DNA of 64,000 bases, taken from Oxytricha trifallax. Taxonomy: Eukaryota > Ciliophora > Spirotrichea > Sporadotrichida > Oxytrichidae. Location: the NCBI GenBank assembly GCA_000711775.1, contig ARYC01000707.1, forward strand, positions 21,283 through 85,282, in the 5' to 3' direction. Shown piece after piece: positions 26,640-39,805 of this stretch. Positions within the stretch are counted from its first letter, which is position 1; every line of letters begins with the position of its first letter. The position numbers were made by a program, and so were the translations under genes. The notes beneath the pieces are model-generated. The model was not told the DNA's origin and did not search any database. It saw nothing but the letters and a program-made list of their open reading frames with translations.

Positions 26640-26725
26640 TTAATTAATAACCTCAACCCCTAACGAATTCCCTACAAATCAAAGCACTATAATAAACCTC
26701 ATTAAGGAGTTTTGGGGTTTTGATT

Positions 26726-28480
26726 GAGGAGGTCCACTAAAAAATAAAATATTTAGATATATTTTTTGTAACTTACATTTAATGTGAGTGCACAGTCAAC
26801 TTCTGCGTTTGATCATTTTCATTTTTTATTATTACTAATTTATTATTTAAAACAATTCACTTAGATTGAAAAATATCGCAATTATTAGACTTATCTTTAA
26901 CATTTCAAACCAAAGTCTAATGGTCTCATCTTATTTATTATAATAGACTTTGAAACTCATAATTAAACATAAGTCTTAATTTCAAATTTTAAATTTAATT
27001 AAATTAGATGAAAGTCTAATGTTTTAGAAATCAAATTAGTGTTAGCCACTCATTAAATTCGTGTCAGTTAATATTACGTTGAATTATATTCCTTTATTTT
27101 TTAACAATAGTATTACATGAAAATATTAAAAAAATCCTTTTAATTTAATTTCAAACTTTTAAAAAACAGTTCTTAAAACTCAATTACATTCTTAGTTTGT
27201 ATATAGAGCAATTAAAAATACAATTTTATGCTATTATTTACATGCTAATTTCAATCAGAATCCTTTGATAACAGTGTCATAATGCGATTAATTAGACTAT
27301 AATATAGTTTATTTATATATAAATGTTTTTAACTATTTTTCTGTTTACTAATCCAATATAATGCAAAATTTTCAATCAATTTCTTACAATATATGATATT
27401 TATATATAAAAAGGATTTTAAAGTTGAGAATTTAAATTTTATCAAATTGTAACATTCGTTGTATTGAATGTATAAATAAATAAATTCTTCATAAAAATTA
27501 AATTATACTCTATAAGATTAAACTAAGTTGAATTAGTGCTAAGGATAAATTATTTTCAAAAATTAAAACAATAAGCAAATTTAAGCAGTCATATTACAAC
27601 CAGTAGTTGTCAAGTATATTGCATTTAAAAGAGACTATTAATAGAGAAGTAGGTGTGTTCCTAACAACTCAAATATGAAAGTACTTGATAACTTCTTTAT
27701 AAGGTGGATTAACTTATAAACAAATAGAGCGCTTATAAAAGATTTTTATTCAAATTTATACTTTTATTTACTTATTAATGGAACTAATAATCATTGTGAA
27801 GCTGAGATAACTATTTTCTAAACAGAGATTACTTACGATTTGGTATCATTAACCTATTTAAATCAGAATATTTGCTTTAAAAGTTTATTATATTATATTT
27901 TGGTATATGATATTTGCTCATAAATTCCTTGAGAAAGACTTTGATTTGTTAATTATTTATTATGAAGTATTCAACTATATGATTGGATTATCATTTAGTA
28001 ACTAACTTAATATAGCTTATTTTATATACCCGTCTACGGACAGAGCTAAGCACTAGTTTAAAGTGCAGTTTATTGCTTTGCATTACAATGTTGCATCCAT
28101 TCATTCGATGGTCGCTTAACTTATTCCCCGCAAGCTAAAATAACTGTTGTATTGGTCTATTATTGCATATATTTAGTTATTTTTTGATTATTCCTATTTT
28201 GATTTATATTACTTTTATTAAAAAAATCTTAGAAAGAAATAGATTTATATTATTTAATTGCCCATTTTGGATGTCAACCTCGTAGCAAGCTACTTGAATA
28301 TCAATTTGAAAATATCATGCTTTTAAACTTGAAAGATTGAATAAATATTAATAATATGACATAGAGAGAGAAAGAAACGATTTTACATTATTGCTGTTGA
28401 AGAATTGAGCATGGTTTCGTATAAAAAATCTTAAATAATCTACATTATTACTAGACATGAATTGATTTTGTAATTTTCAG
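26726..28480. other. AT-rich DNA, mostly nothing recognised
   Basis: Just right of TBE B about 20 bases may continue the interrupted frame. The rest is AT-rich without a supported gene. A GC-richer patch at 28030-28130 has no convincing frame. Confidence 0.4.
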
Positions 28481-28748
28481 GATATTAGAAAGTAAATAAT
28501 AGTTGCAGGAATTTAGTGTAAGTTCAGTGAAATAGAGGATTAAGTCATTTAACGAAGAAGTGGAAGGATGTTAGTCCATTCAAGAAGCATAGAGGTACTC
28601 AGAATAGGAAGAGTATTTTAAATAAGCTTAATATGAAAGAATTGCAACTCGTAAAAGGACAAGTGATTTCAAAAGGGAATAGTACAACGAGAGAAAGAAG
28701 TCCAATTAAGGCAAAATAGGGAGGGAGAAGCAAGTTACAAGAAAATGA
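28481..28748 (+). CDS. Candidate exon of a K/E/Q-rich coiled-coil protein
   Basis: An 89-codon stretch ending at TGA is dense in charged residues with eleven or more TAA/TAG codons read as Q, e.g. SFNEEVEGCQSIQEAQRYSE and ...RKRTSDFKREQYNERKK. It begins right after TTTTCAG, which looks like a 3' splice site; upstream the frame meets a TGA at 28459. The composition is that of a coiled coil with a basic tail and is unlike random AT-rich DNA. No family is recognised. An overlapping +1 frame is also open but less protein-like. Confidence 0.45.
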
Positions 28749-31055
28749 AGATAAAACAGAGTTTAAAGTTTATTATCACTTGTCTGAAGAACAATTTAGC
28801 TTGTTAAAATAAGCTAGTAATTATTGTGTTTATTTATATAAAATTATAGGTTATTGTTTCAATATCTATATAATTAGTTTTAATTATAGTAGAATAGTCC
28901 TGCATAAAATATTTTAATTACTAAAATTAAATTTAGCTATGTTGCTTTTGAAATGTTTTGAATATCAATATTACGAATTCGAAAATCTATTTAATTGTAT
29001 AAAGTTTTTATGAAGTACAAAAAATTTTACATACAGAATTTTAAATGTTTCCTTGATATTTAATTAATTTATATACAACTTATATAGCAGTATTTAAATT
29101 CATGTAAATTTAATTTTTATTTATTTATTTCCTTATATTTAACATTTATACATGTTATTTAATTTAATTTTGCTTTTAATAGTAAGTATTTTTGGATGTA
29201 GCAACTATCAAATCAAGAATAACACAAAACCATGAAACACCTAATCATATTTATCACATTTAATAACCAGATTTTGAAGACATTTTTTAGTAAACTATTA
29301 ATAATATAATAAAAACAGACAATTTTCTAAATGATTAGAAATAGAACAATTAATAAAGCAATGTTTAAGCTTATTTGACACAAAATAAGGATTTATAGCA
29401 TAATGAAATAACTCTTTATCTATTTATAATTAAGTCCAATAATTGTGACCTTGCATCATATTTTATAAATAACATCTTCTCTAAGATAGTTAGGAGATGC
29501 TGTGACATCACACTAAGGATTACAGCATTTATGAATAAAATAATTATAATTACTGGAAGAAACAATAGTGTATGCAAGCATATTCATTCAAAATTATTAA
29601 ATATATTAAGCAATAAGAATGATTTGAACAATTAATTTAGTAAGATATAAGACTCGAATAATATTGATATTAATATAAATGTCAAGTGGATTAAAACTTT
29701 CTACTTTGTTGCTTTTAAATATATACGAAACTAAAGATTAAATTTAAAATTTGACTCGAGTTTAATAAAGTTAATGTCTAAAATAAATTAAAAAAAGCAA
29801 ATACTGGTAAATCAAGTCATATATCCATTATAAAATCACATTAACAATGGTATAATATTAGATAAAAGCTAAGGAAAATAAATGCAATACTGCACGCATA
29901 AATTAATAACTTAAACAGTCAATTAGGTAAATAATATTTCCCCAAATTCATCTCATAACCGACCATATTGCTACCATTCACTGAATTTTATGGTGCACTT
30001 CGTTTACAAGACTGATATTTATTTTAATGTCTGAAGCATTTAGTAAATCATCAGCTTTTCAATACTTTAATCGAGATAGTTATCAGCTTCTATATTTTAT
30101 AGTTATTCCTGATTTGAATATTAATATATAAGAGCAATGATAGAATGCATTTGAAATTCTCATTAAAACAATGCTATATAAAGGAAATTAATAAAAAGAT
30201 ATCCTTGCATTTAACTTTTGTGAAGAGAGATGATCATATTTGCAAAAGAATTTGCAACAATGTAAAAGTGAATAAGTTAAATTTTAAGATGGCGACTATA
30301 TCAACTGTTTTCCAAGAGAGGATAAAAAAAGCAATTTATTTATTTGTTTTTAAATCAAAATCTATTTAATGAGTGTAAATATCACTCTATAAAAATACTA
30401 TAGGTAGATGTATACTATGAGGCATTTCATTATATTGATGGTCAATCAATACACAATAAATTAATATGCTTCGAAAAGAAATGATATAATTATTTAGTTT
30501 AATTTGCACCTGACCACTTATCATAATTTTTTTTAATTTTTAAGTTGTTGAAATAAATGTATTAAATATATTACAGTTGCTAGTTGAATATTAAAATACA
30601 TCTATTAATGTATAAAATTTAACAATTATTAAGGAATCAAAAATGTCCATTATAAATTATAAATACTATTATTAAGTAAGCGTGTTTTGTCTCAATCATC
30701 ATTTTAAAAATATATTATTGATATGTAAGTTTAAATAATCTTAAACTATTATCAATAGTTGATATATGATGATGATTAATTTTAGCAGTATAATTTGATT
30801 AAAAAGATGGTTAATTTGGAATAATTTCTGTGCTCTTTTAATTTCTGATCTTGAATCCTTGATCAATATTAATTTATATATTTAAGATAGTTAAATACAT
30901 AGTTTAATATTTATATCTATCAGAAAAGTTAGAAAAAGTTAATTCAATTTTAAAATTTTTTATTATCATCACTAAACAAAATATATAAATAGAAAAAAGA
31001 ATTAAAAAGAATAAGAAATATTCATGCTTATAACGTTGCTTCAATGCAAATCATT
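28749..31055. other. AT-rich DNA, one weak ORF
   Basis: Nothing recognised apart from a 74-codon frame at 30145-30369 (plus strand), basic and without any domain, which I do not regard as supported. Confidence 0.35.
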
Positions 31056-31102
31056 AAAAGTGGGGCAAAAGTTTGAAAAATTTGCTACTTTTGCCCACTT
31101 TT
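31056..31102. repeat. Hairpin AAAAGTGGGGCAAAAGT
   Basis: Arms 31056-31072 and 31087-31102 are reverse complements apart from one extra G, with a 14-base loop. It lies about 55 bases past the stop of the minus-strand coding-like segment at 31160-31537. It could be a structured 3' element or the scar of a small transposon. Confidence 0.6.
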
Positions 31103-31159
31103 TTGTAACCATTAGAAATATAAGGGCTTTTATTTAAAAATTAAAAACAATAATGATCA

Positions 31160-31537
31160 TGTTTATTCTGCTATTAGCTATAGTATATTTTTAATATTTA
31201 TTTCTAAAACTTGCTAAAATAATTTAAATTTGATAACTCCTTCATAGCGTTGCATGCCGCCACCACCAATCTTATGATAATTCCTATTAAAACCATACCC
31301 TTGGCCAAAACTTGACTAGCACTTTGCCATTGGTGATTTCTGGAATCTGAAAAACTACTCATCTGATAGAGGAGCTTCTTAAAGCTGGCTGAGTCCTTTG
31401 TGGCACCAATGGCTTACTATGCCTTGAGACATGGGTCCTTGCTATTGAGACCAAGGATTTTAGGGTTGGAAAAATAGTTGTTCATATATCATCAAAATTT
31501 GACTCAGTTACTTTATAGAGTTATGAGTTGTATTTGG
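31160..31537 (-). CDS. Candidate Q/G-rich coding segment
   Basis: A 126-codon frame between TGAs (stop at 31157-31159). It reads as Q/P/S-rich (QPQNPWSQQQGPMSQG), then FGQGYGFNRNYHKIGGGGMQ near the end. A second frame on the same strand (from about 31477) is also open and protein-like over the first two thirds, so a single frameshift or an intervening sequence may separate two true halves. GC content is clearly above the surroundings. No known family. Confidence 0.3.
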
Positions 31538-31539
31538 TC

Positions 31540-34351
31540 ATGTTGACATCACCATATCATAGATGAGTAGAATGACTTTTCTAGCTAATTAGAGATCCAG
31601 AAATCTAATTTTGTATACCTAGAGTCACACCTGAAAACTCTTTAATTATATTTTATTGCATTTAATATAAAGGCCATTAGTTAGGTTATTATACTTTTTA
31701 TAAATATAAAATTTTAAATTAGATAATTATTTTTTATTATAATTAAATTTAAATTTGTAATAGAAAATAATATTATTTTTTTATAATATATGTTTCCAAT
31801 CTTGTTGTGATAATTACTTTAATTTTATGTATCCGAAACTCTCCAACTAAACCCTATGTTTTTGTCTAGTATTGAATAATGTCGTTAAGAACAAATAATT
31901 AAATTTAATTGCTAAAATAGAAATAATAGAATTGTATATTATTAAATATTATTATACGATCTCAAAAAAAAATTTATTCCAGTAATATATATAACTTTAA
32001 AAGGATTATTATACTTTAAAATGAAATCCATCTTTTATCTATTGATATTAATTTTTGGGCATTTCTTAAATATTTTAATCTACAATATAATAATGAGTCC
32101 ATAACTTACCACATTTTATTTTTTTAATTTCTCCTTATTTTCCCTTATTTCCATTCTTAATAGAATCTTGAGGTTTTATGAAAGATGTGATTTATTTTTT
32201 TAATTAATATTTTATCTATTAATAACTTGTATAATTGATAATGTTAAAATAGATAAAAATAGGACATTTAAGAAATACAAATCAATCTATTAGTTATTAG
32301 TAATCTTAACTGCTACTAAATACGAGTCATTAGTCATAACCTGAATTAGATTTTAATATTTAATTTATTAATAAATATATTAATATAATTAGTGGTCTAG
32401 TGGTCTACCGGTAAGTATATTTAACTGTATCATTATTATTTAACAATATTTAAAAGTAAATGGAGCCAACATACCGGAGACCACCAAATCGGATATTTAA
32501 TTTACTGAGAGTTTACTGTGATTTTATTACTGCGCTGAGATTTATTTAGAACAATAATTGAAATGCTCACAACCGCCGCTAATTAATTCTATAGATACAG
32601 AACGAGGAAAGCTCAGACCTCTGGAATCAGTTTCAAGGCTTAATGACATGTCATATCGATAGTTTCAGTCACATCAAAGTCAGTTTTATAACTTAATATA
32701 TAAAAGGCTCTTAATATTTAATTATTTTTATATCATCATTTTATAATTTTTAAGTCTTTAATGGAAGTAATAGAAGAAATATTGCTGTGATTGATATTTA
32801 TGCAGTTATTACAATCAATACTCTATAAATTAAATTTTATCAAAGTATACCTTTTTTAAGTTTCATAATTCTAGTAGTGCTTTCTTATTTATTTAATTAT
32901 TTTGGGTGTAATTGTCTCCATAAATACAAAATTATATCAATAATAGCTATAAATATTTGAGCCAATGGTCTTAATTTATTTATTATATAATAGCTAGATA
33001 TTTATATAAGTACCTCACTAAAAAAATAAAGAAATGAAGACTTAAAAAAATATATAAATAAATGGTTTTAATATTCTTAAAGTATTAAACAATGGATTAC
33101 TATAAGAATCGTCTGAAAAGATTCCTTTTTTAAGAAATATTATAATTTGATATCCCCAATAATATAAAGATTTAATTTAACAATAAAATAAATTCAGAAA
33201 TACAATTAAATATATTATAAGTAATAATTTAAAATATCACTTTAAATTTTGAAATATATAAAATTAATGAACTAGTAAAAACAATTTTACCCCTTAAAAA
33301 TAATTTATATATTTAAACTTTGTTGGCTTTTTATTGTTGTCAATTTTTTTGTGTTGATAATCTATGGGAAATAAGGACTACAAAAGATAAAAAGATAACC
33401 AATAAAATAAATGAACAAGTATTTGACTTACAAGTTAAATATATGGTTGAATAGTATCAAACAATTAATCTAAAGTGTGTGGGATAAATTTCATACTTTA
33501 TTTTAGTTGATTAGTAAAAATACTCCTTCACTTTATCTATTCTTATTTTTTGTTTATATTAATTCAATAAAGCTACTGAATTTATTGTTATAATACCAAT
33601 GAAATCATTAATTACATTAAATTATCTTTTCTATGATAAATTTATTGTTAAACAACTGTATTTTTGTTGATAATAGATCAATTTAACAGAATAATATCAT
33701 GAAAAATAAGTCTAGTTATATGGTCTCTTTTTATTTTTTAATATTCTTGTACTTCCAAGGATTTATATAATTTATACTAATTATAATTAATTATTTTTTT
33801 TGTCATTATATAATTGTTTAAACCATTTGCAATTAATTGATATGACTTATGAATAATTTTATTTTACACTAATAAAAAATCAATACTAATAAATTTAATT
33901 ATTTCAACAGTGAAAATGGCATATCACATGTTTTTATAATTAAACATTTATAATATATTTGATTAATCTTAGCATTTTAATACAAATTGTTTGAAGATCA
34001 TTTCATTTATAAAAATAAGCTTTAATTTTTCCTTGATAATTTACATCATTTATGAATAATTAAAGGGCTCTTTAAGATTTAAGAATCAATCTAATTATTA
34101 ATTCCATTCATGACTTTATTTAGAAACATAATTATATTTACAAAGAATCTAAAGAGAAATGAATAAATCAAACAATTAACTTCTTAATATTATCAATATA
34201 GTATACTTTCAACGTTTCCTATGTTGAGAGTTAAGTTTTAAAAACTTGTTTAAAATTATCATATTAAAATAAATTCAACAAGATTATGTGACAGTTTTTC
34301 CAGTTTTATAAGATTATCATTTGATTAATATTTAACACTAATTATATATAG
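31540..34351. other. AT-rich DNA with a small inverted repeat
   Basis: No gene recognised. At 32404-32420 and 32474-32490 a GTGGTCTaCCGGTA motif occurs as an inverted pair around an AT-rich centre. Confidence 0.35.
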
Positions 34352-35035
34352 ATGCAATGTTAAACAGATGACTATTCATGTCAAGAACATGGTCGCAGTT
34401 TAATAATCTCAATTAAAAGATTTATCATAATAAATCTAGATTTAATCAATGGACGTTGCCATTTGTCATTTGATAAGTATTCATCTCTCTATTCTATAGG
34501 AACAGCGTTAATAAAGTCTTTGTATGTTATCATCAATATATCGATCGAAATTATAACTTACATAAATCACCAGTACATATTCTTTACTGATATTCAATCT
34601 TATGCATTAGCTTATTTAATTCGTGAAAGGGCAATTAATCCCCATGATAGCAGATCTACCTTTTGTAAGCTCTTCTCAATTTTGATTTATTATAAAAACA
34701 TAATCATAAAAATAAATTAAATTAATTTTAAACTGATATAAATTAGTTGGAATATTCTTCCGATCATTCAAATATTACTGTCCTAAGACATTCCACAAAT
34801 TAAAATGATTCATGAAAAAGACTAATTGACATGTGTTAATGGCTGCAAGTAATTTTTATAGTAGAATCTTATAACTGTTTTAAAATAGCTTCTTCATAGA
34901 TTTATGAAGATTTCGTTTATTATTTTTTATATTTAAAGAGAATATCTTCATGAAATTGGAACTTACTTAATAAATATGTCTGTTTTATTGCATTCCATTT
35001 ATATTAAATAGTTTATACAGAGATCAGTCAAATGA
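34352..35035 (+). CDS. Candidate 227-aa ORF, unknown
   Basis: A frame from ATG to TGA of 228 codons. From codon 3 on, roughly 120 codons (34358-34720) contain no stop of any kind, which is rare at this base composition and argues for coding. The sequence is mixed, with a Cys-containing start (DDYSCQEHGRS), I/L-rich middle segments that may be membrane-associated, and ...YLIRERAINPHDSRSTFC.... The second half is more AT-rich with several TAA/TAG codons. No family is recognised. Confidence 0.35.
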
Positions 35036-35982
35036 TGTTTGCTGTGGTATTATAATAATAATCACTTAATAAAGCATTTCAGAGCAATGACTAAGACAAA
35101 AGAAGTTGAATATTTAAATAGTGTGAATGATATTTAATGCAAATTTAATCATGAACATGTATCATGAATTAAAAGAATCGTCAAAAATATTAATTCTATA
35201 CTAAAGGAATTATATGAATTAAAGATCTGTGAATAAAAAAAATTAATATTTTTAAGAAGATGAAAAACTAAGAGATTCAAATTACATTTATTAATTTAAA
35301 AATTAATTCTTTAAATATTATTATTATTATATGATGCTGTATGGAAATTAATACTGGGGCTTAAGCCAGGCAGATAGATAAATCAGATAGTTTCATGCTT
35401 TGATTTTTGGACATCAAACTCAATTCTATAAATAGATTCTTGTACAGTTAAGACGAGCAAATAAGGTGATATAAACGATTGTTGATATTACTTTATGAAC
35501 AATAATAATATAACTTGCAAGAAACGTGAATTATTTAGTAAAACAAATAAATATTGCATGAGGAACTTTAAATTAAATAAAATGTATATAATTTAAAATT
35601 AAGATTTATAGTTATTTGTTCTATAGCAGAATGAATAATATCAGCTTATTTTATTTTATAAATGAAAAGTAAAGATTCACTTTGCAATCTAACATTTAGA
35701 TTTTAAAATCTAATTTACTTTTTTCACTTTGAAGAATTAAAAAAATTAATGTTACAGAATTTTCAGATTAAATGAAATTTAATAATTAAATTTGAGAGAA
35801 CCAGTCAAACCAGACCCAAATAATTTCCTTTGATTAATTAGTTTAAAGCAGGAGAGAGAGATGCCCAGTTATGTTTAATGAAGCAGTTCAAAATACTACC
35901 AGAGTCAACATATGACTAAAAAATTGATACATTAATTCCAAACTATTTAGAGATATTATTTTTCTATTCACCACTCTAAACT
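35036..35982. other. AT-rich spacer
   Basis: No gene or repeat recognised. Confidence 0.4.
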
Positions 35983-36369
35983 TCATAATGATAAAATTAT
36001 AGACCTTAATTTTTCTAAAAGATTGCTTGATTCAAAGCCAGTCTATACATATTTTTTATAACTTTTTTTAAATTAATTATTGGTAATATATTAAAAACTA
36101 TTATTATTAACTTAAAGTCTATTGGTATTTAAATATTTTTTCCTTAAATATTTTGTTTACGCATTTTTTATTGTCTAAAATTGGTAAGCCCCTGAGCAAA
36201 TTGTTAATGGGCCCAATTTTAAGAGCAAATTGTTAATAGATCGAAGAAATTCCTGTGCATACTTACCTTTGAGGTCATAAATGAAGCCAAATAAGATGGG
36301 GGTTACAAGCTTAGAGTAGGAAACAGCGATTACTGGTCGGAAAAATACAGCAATCTCTCCCATCTCCAA
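35983..36369 (-). CDS. Candidate 128-aa ORF, unknown
   Basis: A frame from ATG 36369 to TGA 35983-35985. The first 64 codons have no stop of any kind and look protein-like (MEMGEIAVFFRPVIAVS..., ...IYDLKGKYAQEFL...); the rest is AT-rich with TAA/TAG as Q. A 24-base direct repeat (AGCAAATTGTTAATGG/AG type) lies at about 36194-36240. No family is recognised. Confidence 0.3.
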
Positions 36370-37916
36370 AACTATTCGTAAGAATAAAAGTTTTATTAAA
36401 AATCGTATAGAGTATCTTTAATTGCTCATTTGGCTAAGATTTTCCAAACTGTTTAATTTGCTATTTTTATTATTGAAACTTATAGATAAGTTTTTCATAC
36501 TAAGCATAACTACTGAACTTATGTGCTGACTAGGATAAATTTTTATGAATATCAGTAATAATATCACTTCTTATATCGTTAATGTTTGTGTAAAGATTAT
36601 AGTACAATCATCATCCTTGATAGATGGAACATTTACTTTAGCTCTTCAAAGCTATCATATTTGGCAGCTGTTTATTTAGCCTATATCCTCTTTCTTTTAT
36701 TTTATTTTTAACTGTTTAATAGCAGTTAAAAAATTAATTACTGACCCTTATGTCTTTATTAAATTCGAACCTTTTTTATTTAAACTATTGCAAGTGGAGT
36801 TATATAACTTAATGTAATCCATTCAAACAATTTATATATAATTTCATTTATAAAAATAAAGAAATTAATGTCTATGTCTCACAAATATTGAAAATTATTA
36901 AACCCCTCTATACTTTTCAATAAATTTATTGTAATTTGCCTACTATTATGCAACTTGCGATATTGATATTTAACAATCATATCAAAACACTAAATAATAA
37001 TTATTATATTTTAATGAATTTATTGGTAATTTGATTATTTAAAATCTATTCCCCTCCAAATAAAATTTAACTTATTAAATTTTATTTATCATATATATAT
37101 ATATATATCGAATATTCAAGCACTTAAGATGATAATTTGAATTAAGTAAGGCTATTTCTAGACTAATTAAATTGTGAGCGCTAGAGCCTAAATTATCAAC
37201 AATAAGAGTGGAATGAAACCATTCAGTTGACTTGATTATAGATTATTTTCAGGGAGTTAAAACTATAACTACAGTATGTATTTATATATTGTAAAATTAG
37301 GTGTAATATTTTAAATCAATAAATATCCATAATAGTTAAAATTTTAATAAACTCAAAGAATGATAGTAGGTTTGATTCTAATCAAAATTAAAACTTAAAA
37401 GATTTGTAAATAAAACTTAAAAAAACAGTGACACCTATTTTGCTATTGAGATAACTTATTTTAATTAAAAAATATTAACATGACTTCGAATGAATACAGA
37501 AAAAAAAAGAATAAGTCCACGGTACTAGTTAAGCACTCAAAAGGGCTATTAAATTGGTTAGTATTTAGTGATTAGCATGATTCAGATAGACCATATGCCA
37601 ATGTTTAAATTTGATTACATTAAATACAGAGAAGGTAGTATTTATCAACTTGTTGTTACTTAAATTATTATAGTTACACTTGCAAATGTTTTTCATAAGA
37701 AATAATAATTAAAGGTAAGGCTATATTGTGTGAGTTAGTGAAACTGTTGAAGGAAAGAACCGTGAGATATGTATAAATCTCAAAATTATATGCCATACTT
37801 ATCTGATGTAATAACTCCAATTTAATTATTTGTAACTGATAGTTAATTGTACAGTTGTTTAAAGAAGCAAGTTACAAGTTGAAATAATTTTAAAATTACT
37901 AATAAATGTCAAAATT
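36370..37916. other. AT-rich spacer with (AT)n microsatellite
   Basis: No gene is seen. A run of about 11 AT units lies at 37088-37109. Shorter (AT)n runs occur elsewhere in the window, e.g. 21271-21288. Confidence 0.5.
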
Positions 37917-38141
37917 TTGTCTTATACACTTACATGGAATGAGTACTTAAAGAAGATTCAGTTGGCAATAAATAATAAGCCAAGTAGAAGAGATAATAAA
38001 ATGTATAAATCCAATAACTTAATATTTGCAAGGAAAATATGCAAATTTCTTACAATTAAAGACCAGCAATTATCAGAATATTACAGAAGCTATGACTAGT
38101 CTAACTAATTTACCAAACCTAATATACATTCTATAGAATGA
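37917..38141 (+). CDS. Candidate coding segment, basic protein
   Basis: Sixty codons free of any stop, then 14 more to TGA at 38139-38141 with TAG/TAA as Q. The reading (LTWNEYLKKIQLAINNKP, ...IFARKICKFLTIKDQQ...) looks like real protein. No ATG lies nearby in frame, so it may be an internal exon or macronuclear-destined segment. A further charged island in another frame (...YAERIDKDNDDSPQNKNRVE...) follows at about 38240-38420 and may belong to the same gene. Confidence 0.35.
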
Positions 38142-38980
38142 TCTATTTAAAATGAGTAAATATTCATAAGATTTTGATTTAAATCTCTTTAACTAGTTAA
38201 GAAGATTACTTACAAAGAAAATATGAGAGGTGTAAATATATAAGATTATATGTTGCTTCTGATTATTAGTAGCAATAAACGACATTAAGAATATGCAGAA
38301 AGAATTGATAAGGACAATGATGATAGTCCATAGAATAAGAATAGAGTTGAGAAAAAAAGCAAATATTAAAATTATAATTTAAGTAGTTACATTGTAATCG
38401 ACATAAATTAATTATAAAGATTATTAATATAACTATAATGACAATTAAACATAATGTGATCTGAATATCACTACTATGATGAAGCTAATTACAAAGATAT
38501 AAAGATTAAAATGAAAATAGATGTTTGGGACAATACTGGTTGAAGCCTACTTCTAAGTCTAAATGCTTAAAGATAAATAAGAGTTTTATGTTTATCTAAT
38601 TCAAGGCCTCCACACTTAATATTAAAAACTAAAGAATATATATTTAATACTCAGATAACTTAATTACACCTTGAATTGAGAATGTTTTTATAACCATCCA
38701 ATATTTACATATTCTTAATTAATTGTTAATTTCGCCTGGATACAACTAAATTATTATTAAATTAAAATGATATCGAAATACCCAACGACTTTAAATGCAA
38801 GCTAAATCTGCAAACTTCTCTTTATCATTAGTATAATCATTCAAAATGGATTAGTAGATTCCTCCAAACTGAGATATCAGATTTATCTATTTAATGTTAT
38901 AATCTAATTGGATCATAGCATATCCAGAAACATACTTGAGTTATATCATTAATTAGTTAACTAAAGTTGAAATCATCAAC

Positions 38981-39193
38981 ATGAATGCAAAAGATCCTTT
39001 CCCCCAAATGTTCACTGGAGAAACAACAATCCATTTGATAAACCTGAGTAAAAAAGAAACAATTCTTAGTGAGTTGGACTCTCCCCCATTTCAACATCAC
39101 TTTCTTTATGTAAGATATTTAGACCTTAGATTTCTTAGAGTTTGCTCGCTGCCTTAGCCCAAAATTAATAATTTTATGAATAATCTATCATGA
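38981..39193 (+). CDS. Candidate 70-aa ORF, unknown
   Basis: ATG to TGA with only one TAG, protein-like throughout (MNAKDPFPQMFTGETT...LSELDSPPFQHHFLYVRYLD). A further coding-like stretch in another frame follows at about 39270-39390 (...DWDEDGRNNIMVKDLH...), so this may be one gene broken by frameshifts or by intervening eliminated DNA. No family is recognised. Confidence 0.3.
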
Positions 39194-39805
39194 AACACTA
39201 CTCTACGAAAATGAGGGCATTCTAGATACCAACTAACCCAATTAGTTATCATAAAGCTCCACTTAGAGGTCTAAGATGCATCAGATTGGGATGAAGATGG
39301 GAGAAATAACATTATGGTCAAAGATTTGCACATTGAACTCAACAAATTTTTTCTTATAATTTCGAATTTAAGGAAGTGGGTAAGAACTCTATTAAATAGT
39401 AATTATTAAGATAATTATAATTAAATAACAATAAAATTCCTTGCATTCAAGAAGATAATCAATCATTAAATAAAAAACATTAAATTAATTACAATTAATG
39501 TATTAAAATTCAATTTATGATATAAAAATATGAATATATACAACTTTTAGATAATTTAATCTTTACTCTATGTGATATGTTTCGGCTTAATTTATTTTTA
39601 AGTTTTCCAGTTTAATTGTGTTTTGCTGATGGAGAAAATGTTTGGTAGTATTTTTAATTACTTAAATTATTTTTATAATCATACTTAGCTATAAAAAATT
39701 GATATTTAAGAGAGCTTCACTGCTTTAAGATATCCATAATTTCTAAAAAGAAAAATTTAATTAATAAATAATAATTAATAGATAAATATAGAAACTTAAG
39801 ATGGT

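Larger units (their letters stand above)
22830..26722. mobile_element. TBE transposon copy B
   Basis: A 3,893-bp element with the best-preserved ends in the window: CAAAACCCCAAAACCCC on the left (22830-22846) and its near-complement GGAGTTTTGGGGTTTTG on the right (26706-26722), flanked by ATT. The terminal repeats continue for about 85 bp (TGCTTTGATTTGTAGGG, TTGTTAGGGGTTG...). It carries zinc-finger/kinase, 22-kDa type and transposase genes in the usual orientation, all frameshifted. It shares its terminal-repeat family with copy D. Confidence 0.95.

Noticed and set aside
32400-32495. Possible tRNA (TGGTCTAGTGGTCTACCGG resembles an A box)
   Set aside because: No anticodon arm or T-arm can be built; the motif is part of a simple inverted repeat.
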